Part shown: piece by piece, positions 9,300-21,711 of the stretch | Layout: every line of letters starts with the position of its first letter | How positions within the stretch are numbered: position 1 is the stretch's first letter | Origin: Haliotis asinina | Lineage: Eukaryota; Mollusca; Gastropoda; Lepetellida; Haliotidae | Length of the DNA stretch: 64,000 nucleotides | Reading direction: 5' to 3' | NCBI RefSeq assembly: GCF_037392515.1 | Contig: NC_090280.1 | Location: forward strand, 26,727,118-26,791,117 | Position numbers and translations under genes: made by a program | Notes under the pieces: generated by a model | What the model was told of the DNA's origin: nothing | Databases searched by the model: none | The model's input: only the letters and a program-made list of their open reading frames with translations

Positions 9300-12110
9300 G
9301 CTCGATGTCTACAAGGTGTACCTTCACTCTCTGTATCACGAGTGTGGTTGTGTCATTTAGGTTTGTTGCATTACCGACATTCCATCTATCTAGATTCTCA
9401 CATGTCTACATGTATAAACACATCCTCAGGACCGAACTTACTGAAAACCGCTCAGACCTACAGCTTTTGTTTTGGCCGACAATTTGTTTCATCCCATATA
9501 GTTAAAAGTGATATTTTCCAGAAAATATCATTCTGTAATTTCTTAGTTTTTATCTTGATCAGCAACGGTTAGAGCGGATGGGGATGTGGGGTAGCAATTT
9601 TGTATACAAGTAATAGGGGGAGTCAGCAGTTTTTACATCGTAATAATAAAAAAGTATGCTTGAATATTATGGGATGGGAGTGGGGGTACATAATTGATTT
9701 AGTATATTGCAAGGGTGTCACTTACTAAGTACATAAATCTTAGGGTTTATTTACATTGTACATGCTTCTCCATAACTAGCACGCACCCCACTCCCCCATC
9801 ATCATGTCTGCAATTGCAACATATTGTATATTTACTATGAATATTTAGTTTCTTAGACTCTAAACGTATTTGCAGGTAAATTTGGTTTAATATTGTTGCA
9901 TATTGTTCCTTTCAAACATGTTCATGCCCGTTGCATTCACATTCTTGAACAAAAACAGCTGGTAAATGCATACCATAACTTTACACTAAATTAGAGTGAG
10001 TCCATCATGTGTTGGAATTTGAACCACTGTGACTCAGGGCATTAAACACAGATTGAGAAATCTGGCAGCTGTGACTGGACAATAATGTGTATGAAGTTTA
10101 CGTTAATTAAACATACATTCCTCTATTAATTACACCTGACGATTGTTTTTTACATATTAGTCCTGTGTAACAAGCTTACTTTACTTGTAGCATGGGGTAT
10201 CATGAAGACAAGGGAGACAACTAAGTAAATTATTTATTAGATTACCTCCCCCTCACCCACTGTACACATAGATGGAAAGCCTAATATTTCCCCACTGTCT
10301 TCAATAGTAAAGTTATATTTTCTTTAAGAAGGGAGACTTATGTTAGTCGATATGATGACAAGCAATGGTTTGCTGAAGACAAATACTAACCAAATCTCCA
10401 TGGGTAAATGACTGCCCCCACCAGTTCCGTTTCAGGTCAGGTACAGGTATTGTACAGGTCTATAATGTAATAGTAATTAGTGTCCTGAAAACAATAAATA
10501 AAACTGACACAGTGTCCTTCCTACAGACAGCATCCTTTCCGTCTGCTTAGACTTGACATGGAGGAAAGATAACTCCATATCAGTGGGTTTAGCATTCAGT
10601 ATAGCTAAGTACCAGAAGCAAAAGATACATGTGGACTGGCACAAGATGTCACCAACTAGAACATACCTGTGATCACATTCAGGTGTGGTCTGGTAGCCTA
10701 TTGGTTAAAGTGTTGGCTTGTCATGCCGAAGATCCAGCTTCGATTCCTACATCGGTGCAATGTGTAAAGCCTATTTCTGGTGTCCCGCTGTGATATTGCT
10801 GGAATATTGTCAAAAGGGGTGTAAAACCATGTTCATTCACTGTGGTAACATTCAGTATAAGTCATGATTAGAGTGAAACAGTGAAATAAACCCATGGCAA
10901 TTTGTCTTCTGTTTTTGTTATACCATAATGCAATCCAGAAATTTAGTATTTTCGGCTTTTTGTACATCTGTGTGTATCCTGTTTACAAATTCTCTGAAAT
11001 TTTAAGGAATTGAATTGTCAACAGCTATTCATTTCTGTTAGATTTGGCTCGTGTCCATTTTCTGCATTATGATCAAATCTCATATACAGAAACAAAGGGG
11101 ATGGAAGCAAAGGCCTCGTATAACAATACGTACCATACCATGGTAAGAGCTGACCGTTTCACCCCTTGTCATCATGTTTAAAAATACAACAGTGAATGTC
11201 GAAAAGTATGGTCAGTATTCACTGGATGTGCACAAATAGAAAAAATACACGGCTTCCACTTGACACCTCAACAACAAGGACAGGTCGAAAAGACATGCAA
11301 TATTGACAAACTTTATAGACAACAACTTCTTTTTTGTTCATGTGTGACATTTTGATATTGATCCTTGTGCCATTATCAAGAATCTGTATCAAAAAATCGA
11401 TTCCCACCAACTGCTCTTATATTTCAGTATTATTGCCCTCATCAATTTGTTCCTTAACGTGCGTTAGTATCATGAGCTGTTTTAGCAGCAACGGCCAAGT
11501 AAAGGGATACATGTCATAATGTTGCAGTTGCCTGAAACTGTGGCAGCATTTGGTCAAGGTGACCTGACTGATAATATAGATTTGTATTGATCAACTCAGT
11601 TACCATAGTTAGCAGCAGCTGTTATTAGAAAGTCTTTTTAGCATGGTTTGAATCTTACTCTATATGTTTCTTTATACATTTTTTGTTACAGGTATGTAGT
11701 CTTGAAATGCATAGGGAATTTAGACTTACTTCATTTAGGGCTTTTAGTGGGGAAAAAGTGTAAGGCAGACTACAATAGTTGGGTGTGGATCTGAGATAAC
11801 TGATTTAATTTATATGCAATATTAGAATACAAATATTGAGAATCCAGTGGTTCAAACTAATATGAAATGCTTAGGCAACAGTGGCAAACTCAGGAGGGCA
11901 TCACCTGTAAGTGTAGAGATATCTATGGTGTTGTGTAGCTCATGATCAGTGGTAACAGGTTGGCTTGTCCAGCTGCTGATCCAGTTTTGTTTCCAATGGG
12001 TATGAGGTGTTAGATATCACCATCAACAGTCCGGCCGGCATGGAACACTGACTGAAATACCATGGTGACACTCATTTAGCACTACTTATTCTTATCCTTA
12101 TCCTTATTCT
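9300..12110. other. AT-rich intergenic DNA
   Basis: No ORF with coding character is seen. There is a possible + strand polyadenylation signal (AATAAATAAA) near 10491-10502, a SINE at 10682 and a very degraded SINE-like block at about 11935-12060. Otherwise nothing recognisable. Confidence 0.5.
10682..10840 (+). repeat. tRNA-derived SINE, forward
   Basis: The head GGTAGCCTATTGGTTAAAGT, a B-box-like GCTTCGATTCCTACA, the CCTATTTCTGGTGTCCCGC block, GATATTGCTGGAATATTG and a GTGTAAAACC end are all present in order. This is a full-length, moderately diverged copy. Confidence 0.85.
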
Positions 12111-12115
12111 GTAAG

Positions 12116-12247
<132 letters not shown>

Positions 12248-12705
12248 TATATCTAGGTGATTAAAGGATGACCAGTCACCAGGCTGACAAAATTATACAA
12301 AGCTGTTAATAATCAACAAAAGATAGGATAAGTCATCAACGCTCTATTTAAATATTTAGAAGGAAACAAACAAGAGGACATTGTTTTCAATCTGTACATT
12401 GTTTTCTACGTGCGATCTTTACATGCATGTTTGTTGTTTGCTGATTACCTGAAAACTAACAGGAAGAAAATGTGTTTTATTTTGTTTTAAGTTCCCTAAC
12501 CTTGTAGTGCTTGAAGTTTGCATGCTATAAGGACCAAAGGGAAGAAAATAAGTAAGCTTTTGTTTTTACCAACAGAAAACAGGCAGTATAGTGTTATTCA
12601 CCATATGTTCACTGTTGTTTAAGTGCAGGTTTGAGTCTCTTGTCAAAATGTTGAGGGAATGTAGACACAGAAATATATGTTGTTAAAGTGTTTGCTTGTC
12701 ACAAC

Positions 12706-12770
12706 GAGGATGCTCACTCACTCACTCATTCAATCATTCACTCACTCATTCACTCACTCATTCACTTACG
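12706..12770. repeat. (CTCA/TTCA)n satellite, probably remnant of a SINE tail
   Basis: CACTCACTCATTCAATCATT-like repeats follow a short SINE-head remnant (GTTAAAGTGTTTGCTTGTCAC at about 12682). The fragment therefore looks like a SINE with its middle deleted and the tail expanded. Confidence 0.6.
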
Positions 12771-15730
12771 TTTTCATTTAGATAAAATACAACTACAGTC
12801 AAACAGTACTTGATTATGAAGACTGATAAAAGGCTTTTTTTGGGTGGAGGATATGGTCCTCAAATTAGGGATTATTTAGCTGAGTTGTTTAACAAAGGCC
12901 TTTGTGTAGCAAACTAGTAGCTGGTCGTTTGTTTGTTTTTTGAGAGAAAACGAGTCATGCAAGCTATTTCCTATGTGAACATGTGTAATCTAATTACATC
13001 CTGAAACAGAATGAGTGCATCATCGTGTGTCTACTCTGAAAGTAGGATTATGTATGCGCATCTGTCAACCATTGATTATGACACTCAAACAGTGGAGGAT
13101 GAACTTTAGCTGGAAACTACCGGTATTGTTCAATGCTCAGAATGCTGGATTCTTTCATTATGAACTGCTATCCCTCAACAAACATGCACCCTACTTTGCA
13201 GTGAGACAAACTATTTCTCTTTGACCGAAACCATTTCAAGTGAGACCTGAAAGAAGACAATTTACTGACAATTATAAAGTGACAGAGGAAAATGGTGACT
13301 TACAGTTTGAGTGAACATCATGACTGCTGGCTGCATGAGTGAAGTAGGTACATGTTACAGTTCCTGCTCGGAGATGACTTTCATCCTTCTTCATGTTGTT
13401 GTCACCTTACGTAGCTGCCAGAACATATGATGACTTAATAAAGAGAATGTTAGCAGAGATAGTATTGTATGTTATGTATTATGATAGTTGAGTTTGAAAG
13501 TGAAAAAACGTGATATTTAAAAAAAAAACAGTGTTGACAATGATGATGATGATGATGATGATGAGGAGGAGGAGGAGGAGGAGGAAGAGGACAGCAAGAA
13601 CAATTATGATATGTCCTCAGATGGCATATTTTCACTATTACCGACATATTATCTTTCAGAATATTTGATGACTTAATAAAGACAGTGTTTGCAGAGATTT
13701 TATTACAACTTTTAATTGTGAGTGATGATTCAGATCAAAACAACAGTCAATGATGATAGTGATGATGATGATGATGATGATGATGATAGTTTAAAATCAA
13801 CGTAAACCGTTTATATAACTATACATGTTTATATAGATGCCATCACATTTATCCGAACAACAACATCCTAATACTTGAAGTTAGACTCCCTATACAAGCT
13901 GGGATCCATATAGCTGGCTTATGTGATATTGTCCATATGCTACGATACATTGGCTGGTAATGATGATTACAAGACGTTGCCCTAAATAGGAAAGCTATGC
14001 TGTGGTGTATTTATAGTTTACAGAATTTCCTGAACAGGATATTTACAGTGACATATGTCAGCCTGTTCCTGTCTGAAGTAGTTGATCTCAACAATGCATA
14101 CATTGATTGCTTTCAAATAAATGTCAACGTCGAGGGTTAAGGTTATTTTTTAATTCTGTGCATCACAGCCACATGCAAATTCATGTCTGCTGATAGGCTG
14201 GTCTGGGTGGGAAGTCTGGGTAGTGAATTTCTAAGTTACCCCACGCATGCTCTTGTCAGACATGCCTGATTTACCTCCTCCCAACTGTCTGGGTCACAGC
14301 AATAGCTTCAGGCTGGAATTAGTCAATAATTACATGATGAAGTGATGCAAATTTAGGCTGTTGTATTTGTTGCTGGAACATGTTTTACCTGCAACAGAGT
14401 ATTAGGTGATTTAGTATTATTTTACTGTTATAACAGGCATAGGATATGCCCCATTTTGTATTCATCTTTTTAAGAAGTTTTCTAGTTACTATCTTAAGTA
14501 AGAAGAATCAATCTCCTAGACACATTGTTTAGTTAAACAAAAGTTATGTCAACATAGTTAAATATATTTCTTTGATGTATTACGTGAAACCAGTTATCAC
14601 CTTTCTGTAAATATGGGTTCTTTTGGATACAAGCGTGTGTTTTGTAATTGCAGCGGTGAGCAATAGGACAGTAGTAAACCAAGAAGTAGTAAATGTATAG
14701 TTATCACGGGCTGTAGGAAACAAGGAAACTATAGTAACATCGCAATCATGAACTGTCATAACTGTACAGAGAAATTATGAAAGATTTACAATCAGCTATA
14801 GTTGACAAGGAATCATGATCATCATAATCTGTAGTAAACAAGTACTACAAATATTACAGATGTAAACAAATAAAAATAGACATATGACTGTATAGGTACA
14901 GTATAGGTACTGTTCACGCATGAACTGATATATTGTAAAACAAATTCATAATGTTGAAAAGATTATTGTCATGAGTTCAGTACACGGCTGCTGACAAGCA
15001 CAATATTTGCATATACTTTTCAGCAGTTTGATTCATGATCCTCAAGCTATTTAACTGCATAAAGTTTGCAGTTGGTTCCCCCATGTTAGTGGAGAGATCA
15101 ATCGACCATGTAACCATATAACGGTAGACATGTATTTAACATATATACTTATGTTGCAGTAAATAGTCATTTATGTACCAAACACCAAATGATGTCACAG
15201 ATAGTAAATAAACAAATAGTGATTTGGGATGCATATGTAAGAGGAACACTGCAGATTTTATTCATTTTTTGTTTAAGAAACTGTTGTATACACTATTATT
15301 TGTTACCGTAGAGGGTTATGCAAGTCTATGAGAGCTCAAAAAGTGATACATAAACAAATAGTGTTAACTTACTTACAACTTCCAGTACAATATAAAAGCT
15401 TTTTTTTTCAGAAATGTCTACTTAACTGAGAAAATAAACCCCAAAAACCCTTAGAAAATTATCTCTACAATGAGTTAATGTAAACACAAATGTTATGAAA
15501 TATCACCTTGTATAACAATGTTAAAGCCGCACATGATCAATGATTGTAATTCATCACTCATGTTAAAAAGAGCTAGTTTCCCAGGTACAACAGCCACTTT
15601 GTCCTAGTTGTGTTTAAAATTTGAAATCCTATCATTTCGAGCTGACTCCCAGGCGTGTTTTACCATCAGATCATGTTCAAGTACTTTAACCTTAACTTTA
15701 GAGCTGCCATCATTTCAGGGAAAGCCAGGC
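12771..15730. other. AT-rich intergenic DNA with trinucleotide tracts
   Basis: It holds GAT/GAG trinucleotide tracts at 13541-13590 and 13756-13788, each followed by related text (GATGACTTAATAAAGA occurs at about 13429 and 13668), which points to an old ~240-bp duplication. No coding signal is seen. Confidence 0.5.
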
Positions 15731-15747
15731 AGTACTAGTATCTGTGT

Positions 15748-15839
15748 GGTGTGGTGTGGTGTGGTGTGGTGTGGTGTGGTGTGGTGTGGTGTGGTGTGGT
15801 GTGGTGTGGTGTGTGGTGTGGTGTGGTGTGGTGTGGTGT
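15748..15839. repeat. (GGTGT)n microsatellite
   Basis: About 18 tandem copies of the pentamer GGTGT/GTGTG with one slip at 15809-15813. It lies about 80 bp to the left of the truncated LINE. Confidence 0.95.
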
Positions 15840-15921
15840 TACTTGGTTGGGTGACGTGGGGTGTGGTGATGAGAGGTGAGAATGAAACATCTGGTCAGTT
15901 TCTATAGATACTATGATGTAA

Positions 15922-17709
15922 CAATGTGATAAACTGTGTGATAACGGTACAAAAACATGGTGGCGTCTAGTTAAGAATTATGTAAAAAGTAAACATATCA
16001 CCAATATTAACACTTTTCCTTCGCACAACGACAAACTATACGATGACAGTGCTGAAACAGCAAACATTATGAATGATTTCTTTGCAGATCAGGCAAGAGT
16101 AGATGCTCCAAATAGGGATATTCCCGAAATTCACTCACCGGTAGATAATCCATTATGTGACCTAACACTTAGTTCACAAGAAATCTACGATATTCTCTTC
16201 TCTATTGACAGCACTAAAGCAACAGGCCCAGATGGTATTGGCAACAAATTCCTGAAAATGAATGCAAGAGAATTAGCAGTTCCCTTATCTGAAGTTTTTA
16301 ATATATCATTAAAGAACAAAGTGTTTCCCGATATTTGGAAGGAGGCATTAGTTATTAGTTATTCCTATTCACAAAAAGGCAGTATAAATGAATGCTGTAA
16401 CTATCGACCAGTCGCACTAACAAGCTGTGTAGCAAAGACTTTTGAACGATGCATTTTCAAACACGTATTCAATCATTTTAGGGATAATGAAATACTTACA
16501 AACTTACAATCCGGTTTCGTGCCAGGTGATTCAACAGTAAATCAACTACCGTACCTGTATGACTTTATAGCGAGTGCAGCCGATAGAGGTAAGGAAATTA
16601 GGGCTGTATTTTGTGACGTGAGTAAGGCTTTTGACAAGGTCTGGCATAAAGGTATTATACACAAGCTAATACGTAATGGTATCGGGGGTAATTTGTTGAC
16701 ATGGTTTGAGAGTTATCTAGACAACAGAGTTCAAAGAGTTGTTATAAATGGTTATACGTCTGACCAAAGATCACTCTTAGCCGGCGTTCCACACGGCTCT
16801 GCCCTAGGACCCCTGCTGTTTATAGTTTATGTCAACGACATTGTTGAAGGAATTAACAGCAATATCCGTCTCTTCGCAGATGACACATCACTTTATGCTA
16901 TAATAGACGATCCTGCCGAAACTGCTCTGTGTCTTAATAATGAGCTTCGTAAAATTTCTGATTGGGCCGACAAATGGCAAGTTACATTTAATCCCAATAA
17001 AACAGATTCTATACCATTCTCTCGTAAAGTGCGGCTAAGCCCAAAACTAAATTTAACAATGAAGGGTTATAACATTAATGGTGTTAATAGCCGTAAACAT
17101 TTGGGACTTACTTTACAGCATGACTGCTCCTGGACAGACCATGTTAACTGCATCGCTAAAAAGGTCGCACCCATGGTAAACTGTCTTAGAGGTTTTAAAT
17201 ATCGTCTTTCACGGAAAACTTTGCAAACAATGTACATACAATTTATTTTGCCTATTTTCGACTACTGTTGTCACATCTGGGACAACTGTACCAAACAGCA
17301 AGCATTAACACTTGAAAAACTTAATCTTGATGCACTCAGAACTATTTGCAGTGCTGTTCGCGGTACGAGTCATAAGAAAATTTATGATGAGAAAAATTTC
17401 CAACCACTATGTACTCGTAGACACATCCAAAAACTAACATTTTTCTATAAGATGGTTAATAATTTCACTCCAAAATATTTAAGCAATCTCGTCCCTCCTA
17501 AGGTATCTGACACAGCAAACTACAGTTTTCGAGATCGTTTGAAGCTCCAAACTATCGATAGCAAAAGTGCAATTTATGCTAAGTCATTTCTCCCAGATAC
17601 TGTAAGATTGTGGAATTCTTTGTCTACTGATCATAGAGAATCGGCTACTCGGGGTAGTTTTAAGAAAAAATTAGTGTGTCATATAATAATCAAACCTAGT
17701 TTAATTTAA
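15922..17709 (+). CDS. LINE ORF2 reverse transcriptase domain
   Basis: The frame is open from just after a stop at 15919-15921. The first ATG is at 16069, but the protein-like text starts earlier (TKTWWRLVKNYVKS at 15949), so the ATG is not the real start. Visible RT features, in order from 16069: the KATGPDGI block (residues ~50-57), the NYRPVALTS block (~108-116), DVSKAFDKVWH (~180-190), GVPHGSALGPLLF (~239-251) and the catalytic FADDTS (~267-272). Family role: an enzyme that copies element RNA at a nicked chromosomal target. The reading frame is long and undamaged until 17709, so the insertion is fairly young. Confidence 0.9.
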   Translation, partial: QCDKLCDNGTKTWWRLVKNYVKSKHITNINTFPSHNDKLYDDSAETANIMNDFFADQARVDAPNRDIPEIHSPVDNPLCDLTLSSQEIYDILFSIDSTKATGPDGIGNKFLKMNARELAVPLSEVFNISLKNKVFPDIWKEALVISYSYSQKGSINECCNYRPVALTSCVAKTFERCIFKHVFNHFRDNEILTNLQSGFVPGDSTVNQLPYLYDFIASAADRGKEIRAVFCDVSKAFDKVWHKGIIHKLIRNGIGGNLLTWFESYLDNRVQRVVINGYTSDQRSLLAGVPHGSALGPLLFIVYVNDIVEGINSNIRLFADDTSLYAIIDDPAETALCLNNELRKISDWADKWQVTFNPNKTDSIPFSRKVRLSPKLNLTMKGYNINGVNSRKHLGLTLQHDCSWTDHVNCIAKKVAPMVNCLRGFKYRLSRKTLQTMYIQFILPIFDYCCHIWDNCTKQQALTLEKLNLDALRTICSAVRGTSHKKIYDEKNFQPLCTRRHIQKLTFFYKMVNNFTPKYLSNLVPPKVSDTANYSFRDRLKLQTIDSKSAIYAKSFLPDTVRLWNSLSTDHRESATRGSFKKKLVCHIIIKPSLI

Positions 17710-18026
17710 ACTCAGGATCAAGATTCTGTCAGATTATTCATTCGCGGCTCAGGCTCGGTTGCAGTGACTTAAATGCACACAAATATGAACGATTTTTATC
17801 TTCAAATCCGTCTTGTTTTTGTGGCTACTCTTACGAAGATCCAGTTCACTATTTTCTTTCGTGCATAAATTACTCTGACATAAGACACAAAATGCACTTC
17901 TATACCAAAGGATATGATATCAAATCAATACTATACGGCCACTCTAGTGGATCTGCTAACGATAATCACGAACTATTACAATCTATCCATTCTTTCATTG
18001 TACTCTCAGGCAGATTTGTGTTGTAA
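17710..18026 (+). pseudogene. C-terminal domain of LINE ORF2, displaced by a frameshift
   Basis: In a frame shifted relative to the RT ORF the sequence encodes HSRLRLGCSDLNAHKYE, then CFCG, an HYFL..C block and a stop at 18024-18026. This R-L-R-x-G-C..L-N and C-x-C/H-x4-C arrangement is the usual C-terminal region of animal LINE ORF2 proteins. The RT ORF stops at 17707-17709 and this frame is open on both sides of that stop, so one small indel near 17690-17710 explains the break. Confidence 0.75.
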
Positions 18027-18310
18027 TAGTAAAATGAATCTGCACTTCCGACATTAATGATCTTAATGTTATAAGTGGCTATGTTATCACTTTTTGATTG
18101 TTACATTCACAGAAAGCTATTGTTTATTGTTTGATATTTGCATGCTTTTCTCCTCACGACTGCTGTATATAAGTTACTTGTATCCTGGAGCGGTATTAAC
18201 ATAAGCAATATATTGCTTGTTTACCAATCCAAATCCCCTTCTGGAAATAAATATGTTTAAACCATAAACTGTTTATAAATCTGAAATCTGACAGTGGTAG
18301 TAGCTAAGAT

Positions 18311-18425
18311 CTGGCACCAGTGGGGATACCAGAACGAGGTTTCACACATAGTACCATGTGGGAAATTGAACCCGGGTATTCGGCATAACAAGTGATCGCT
18401 CTAACCACTAAGCTACCCCACTGCT
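18311..18425 (-). repeat. tRNA-derived SINE, reverse, 5' part
   Basis: The + strand reads GGGAAATTGAACCCGGGTAT then CTCTAACCACTAAGCTACCC, the reverse complement of the tRNA-like head and B-box of the SINE. The 3' body is short. It is followed at once by a forward copy. Confidence 0.8.
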
Positions 18426-18445
18426 CCTAAGATCTAAGAAGAAAG

Positions 18446-18590
18446 TGCTGGTGGTGTATCCTCGTGGTAAAAGCGTTCACTCATCACACTGAAGATCAGG
18501 GTTTAATTCCCCACATAGGTACATTGTGTAAAGCCCATTTCTGGTGTTGCCGTGATATTTCTGAAATACTGCTAAATATTACAGATTGAT
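18446..18590 (+). repeat. tRNA-derived SINE, forward
   Basis: GTGGTAAAAGCGTTCACTCA, then GGTTTAATTCCCCACATAGG, then AGCCCATTTCTGGTG and the degraded GTGATATTTCTGAAATACTG. With the preceding copy it forms a head-to-head SINE pair. Confidence 0.8.
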
Positions 18591-18654
18591 TGTGTAATAT
18601 ATTCTTGGAACTAGAGCATATATGGGTCCAAATTTTGTACCCAGGTACCCCAAC

Positions 18655-18698
18655 CCATATTACCCTACCCTACCCTACCCTACCCTGCCCTACCCAGA
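18655..18698. repeat. (TACCC)n microsatellite
   Basis: About seven tandem TACCC pentamers with one substitution. From here to 19360 I see nothing else recognisable. Confidence 0.9.
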
Positions 18699-19364
18699 CA
18701 CCCGATAAATAATTCATGACATCAAATGTGTAGGAAGTGGCAATATATTCTTCACCTCGGAGGCTAAAACTTAAAATTTTCAGTATCTTAATTAGGAATT
18801 ATATTTAATACAGGTGACTGTAGATGGTGTCTTAATCTTCAGGGAAAGAGCAAGCTTTTAATCATGAAAGAATAGCATATTACATTGTTTAACCTATTAG
18901 TCACATGAACAGGTTCGGGTATTGAGACAGGGTCCATCTCATTGCCTACCCGTCCAGGGTATCAGGGTTACTTGTCTCCGCCCTACTTGGAACGCAGTGC
19001 TGTGATACATTTTGTTACCTGTTCTTGACATGCACACTGATCTCAAACCATCATTCATCTCCCAATCTAACACTGCTGCCTGATAACAGTTAACAACTGC
19101 AAGATTGGATGATGTTAGTGGGGAAGATTGCTGGGTGTCTGATATAAGAAACATTCTTTATATGTCTGTTTTCCCCTTGCTTGGATATTTCAAGATGTTG
19201 AAAATTTAATTTACTTTAATCCTTAACTAATGATTAAATGACATATTGTCACAAAACTGGCACTGTCAAATATCATCCACAAGATGTCTGTGTCAAAATG
19301 TAAATACAAAATCATTATTTGCTCCTAAATATATGTATCCAAACAACAGAATAGGAGTTTAAGA

Positions 19365-19535
19365 GGAGCTTCTTGTAAATTACGAATATCACTACACAAT
19401 TTTAATGTTAATAATCTTAGAAAGAAACATGTACATGATAAAAATGTTCGTTTATTTCATTTTTGTAATGAAGGTTATGTCGAGGATGAGTTTGTAAACA
19501 TTAGCAGTTTCTTAGGAACAGGCATCTCCCTATGA
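19365..19535 (+). pseudogene. Fragment of a LINE C-terminal domain (tentative)
   Basis: One frame reads CKLRISLHNFNVNNLRKKH and then a FHFCNEGYVEDEF block. This resembles the K-L-R-x-S-x-H..L-N and C-x2-C..(I/V)-E-D-E-x-H region of LINE ORF2 C-termini. Only about 55 codons are visible before a stop. The first ~25 bp lie outside the 1.6-kb duplicated block, so this copy keeps more of the LINE context than the one at 38.4 kb. Confidence 0.35.
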
Positions 19536-19654
19536 TCTTAACTGTGCACAAATATGAACAACAAATGAAAAACCTGTTCAACTCAAGAACTATCAACATA
19601 TTTCTAATATTTCTAAAAAAGAATTTTTGAAATTATATACATATATATATACAC

Positions 19655-19702
<48 letters not shown>

Positions 19703-20997
19703 AGATAGATAGAGATCGATATCCATGTGGTTCTGCAATGTGAAAATATATATTTAGATAGATAGATATAGATATAGATATATAGATATATGTGTGTGTG
19801 TGTGTGTATAAAGATACAGACAGACAGACAGACAGACAGACAGATAGATATCCATGTGGTTCTGCAATGTGAAAATATAACAACACAACCGTACTGTAGG
19901 TCAGAATACAGCTTGGAATACTGAATAAACTGAGAACCTTACTTCCTGTAATCTGACTGTACCTGCCTGCACTATATTCAGATCGAAGTCCTTCATATCA
20001 CACTGAAATGTTTAACAAGCAAATAGCTGGAAATTCATTTTGTTAACCTATTGAAAAGTGCATTTCGTCTACCCCATTGTCATCAGACCAATTTTTTAGA
20101 TTATCAATTCTTATATGTCAGAAACATTTTTCAGAATTTCAGCTGATATTACCTATATACAACATCAGGTTTGTAGACTGTATATTTTCTTGCATACGCA
20201 GTAGTGGTGCAGCGTAGCAGTGTGACAGTGATCACTTACCTGTGCAGCTCTACCTGCTTTAACCAGGCAGGTGCAATAATGCTTGCAAAACAGATAGAAG
20301 AACAAAGTGCTTCTCCCTATAGGTGTATATGAATTGTTATCGGGGTAAGGTAAAGTTAAATGTCTTTAAGGAATGGTTTTACAAATGCACATTTTCTGTA
20401 CGTTAGGCCAGACCAATTAAAATTTCTGTTTTACAGATTTTTGTCCTCAGAAAACCTAATGTCATGGGGGTAGATGGGTAAAATCACCAGTCAAAGCATT
20501 TTTCAAAGACATTGTTTTTCAAGTTCACATTGACCATGGTGCTTGAAGCATTGATTTCTAATGCAAATATCGTCAGTTCAGTTTGAGGTCTCTGAGAATA
20601 GATACTGATGTTTTAGTTTCAACAAAGTGCCTTGCATAGTTGAAGTCTTGCTATGTTGTGTCATATGATATGATTTGTCATATACTTATTCTGTTGATCA
20701 TTTTATCGAAGCGATGTTTCTTCACATTCTCAGCGATCATTCATAATGAGGTATTGTTTGTGAGACATGCTGTTTTTGTCAAATGACTAACTTGAACCCT
20801 CTTAACCGCAGTAGCATAAAATTCATTAGGCTACCTGTGGGATTTATTTATGAAACATTGATATAACCGCACAATTTTACAAAGTCTAAATTTTAATTAA
20901 TGTCAGCTGATACACAAAATATTATCTGCAAGTACCTACTAATGAATATCATACCTGCAAGTGAATGCTACAGAGGTTATGATGCTCTATTCCACCA
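19388..20997 (+). repeat. 1.6-kb direct duplication, copy 1
   Basis: Nearly identical, base for base, to 38374-39979, in the same orientation. Differences are a few substitutions (for example GTCGAGG/GTCAAGG near 19476 and ATTCTGTTG/ATTTTATTG near 20689) and microsatellite length. Both copies start ATCACTACACAATTTT and end CTCTATTCCACCA. There are no terminal inverted repeats and no target duplication, so it behaves like a segmental duplication or an unclassified non-autonomous element. Confidence 0.9.
19637..19878. repeat. Composite microsatellite block (TA, GT, GATA, CAGA) with an internal duplicated spacer
   Basis: (TA)n/(TG)n, (GATA)n and (CAGA)n runs are interleaved with two copies of CATGTGGTTCTGCAATGTGA (at about 19721 and 19853). 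ORFs across this block on either strand are translations of the microsatellites and not genes. Confidence 0.9.
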
Positions 20998-21711
20998 TTT
21001 TTTTGACATCCCCAGTATAATATGATAGGACTAAATGCCTCCAAACCATAGAAACACTGTTTGAAGTAATACAATGTTTCCTTGTTAGGAAATGAAAGGC
21101 AGTTCACAAATATCTACCTGGTCTTGACACATGAGAGCATGGGTTGTTGATGGAAAATGTTTCATTGAATGCTGAAAGGTCAAGGTAACGTATTGAAAGT
21201 TGCTCAAGACGTCCCTTTCATCAGTTATCACCTGCCGTTTTTTCTTTAATCCTCTCAATGCTACCGTCGAACCCATTCGACAGGAGTGCAGGATAATGAC
21301 ATCTCCAAATAAAACTTGCAATAATTATTCAACGAGTCGGATTTACGTGTCATATGAATTATGTATGGAATGTGCTAATTCTCACCTATTTAAATATGTA
21401 ATGTTCAATACGTTTATATACCTTAAAACGAAACGCCCGCGAATTAAAAATGAGATCGCCGAATTTCTCGGCACGCAGTCGAAAATAACGGCCATTGTTG
21501 ACTTCCAGCGCACCACGCCGTGTGGTACCCAGTCTAATATTTTCTTCATAATGAAATATTTTTTGATAGTTTAGTCGATATTTTTTGTTCCTTGACGAAG
21601 AGAAAGCTCATAAGTTTCCCATTTTCTAAAAATTAGTAACTTTCGGCTCAAATAGATATAAACAAAACCAATCTCAATGTTATATCATCGATTGGACGAA
21701 TAGAAACGATC

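Larger units (their letters stand above)
15922..18270 (+). mobile_element. 5'-truncated non-LTR retrotransposon (LINE), Jockey/CR1/L2-like
   Basis: The insertion begins inside ORF2, just before the reverse transcriptase. It holds a 546-codon RT ORF and a C-terminal domain in another frame, and ends in a short 3' UTR with a GGAAATAAATATG end near 18243. There is no endonuclease domain, as expected for a copy truncated during target-primed reverse transcription. Clade placement is uncertain, since many animal LINEs share these motifs. I could not define target-site duplications. Confidence 0.85.

Noticed and set aside
19593..19886. Tyr/Ile/His-rich - strand ORF (also at 38599-38870)
   Set aside because: It is a translation of TA, GT, GATA and CAGA microsatellites and appears in both copies of the 1.6-kb duplication.
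19388..20997. Helitron origin for the 1.6-kb repeat (both copies begin TC after an A)
   Set aside because: The 3' ends lack CTRR and a preceding hairpin, and the next base is not consistently T.
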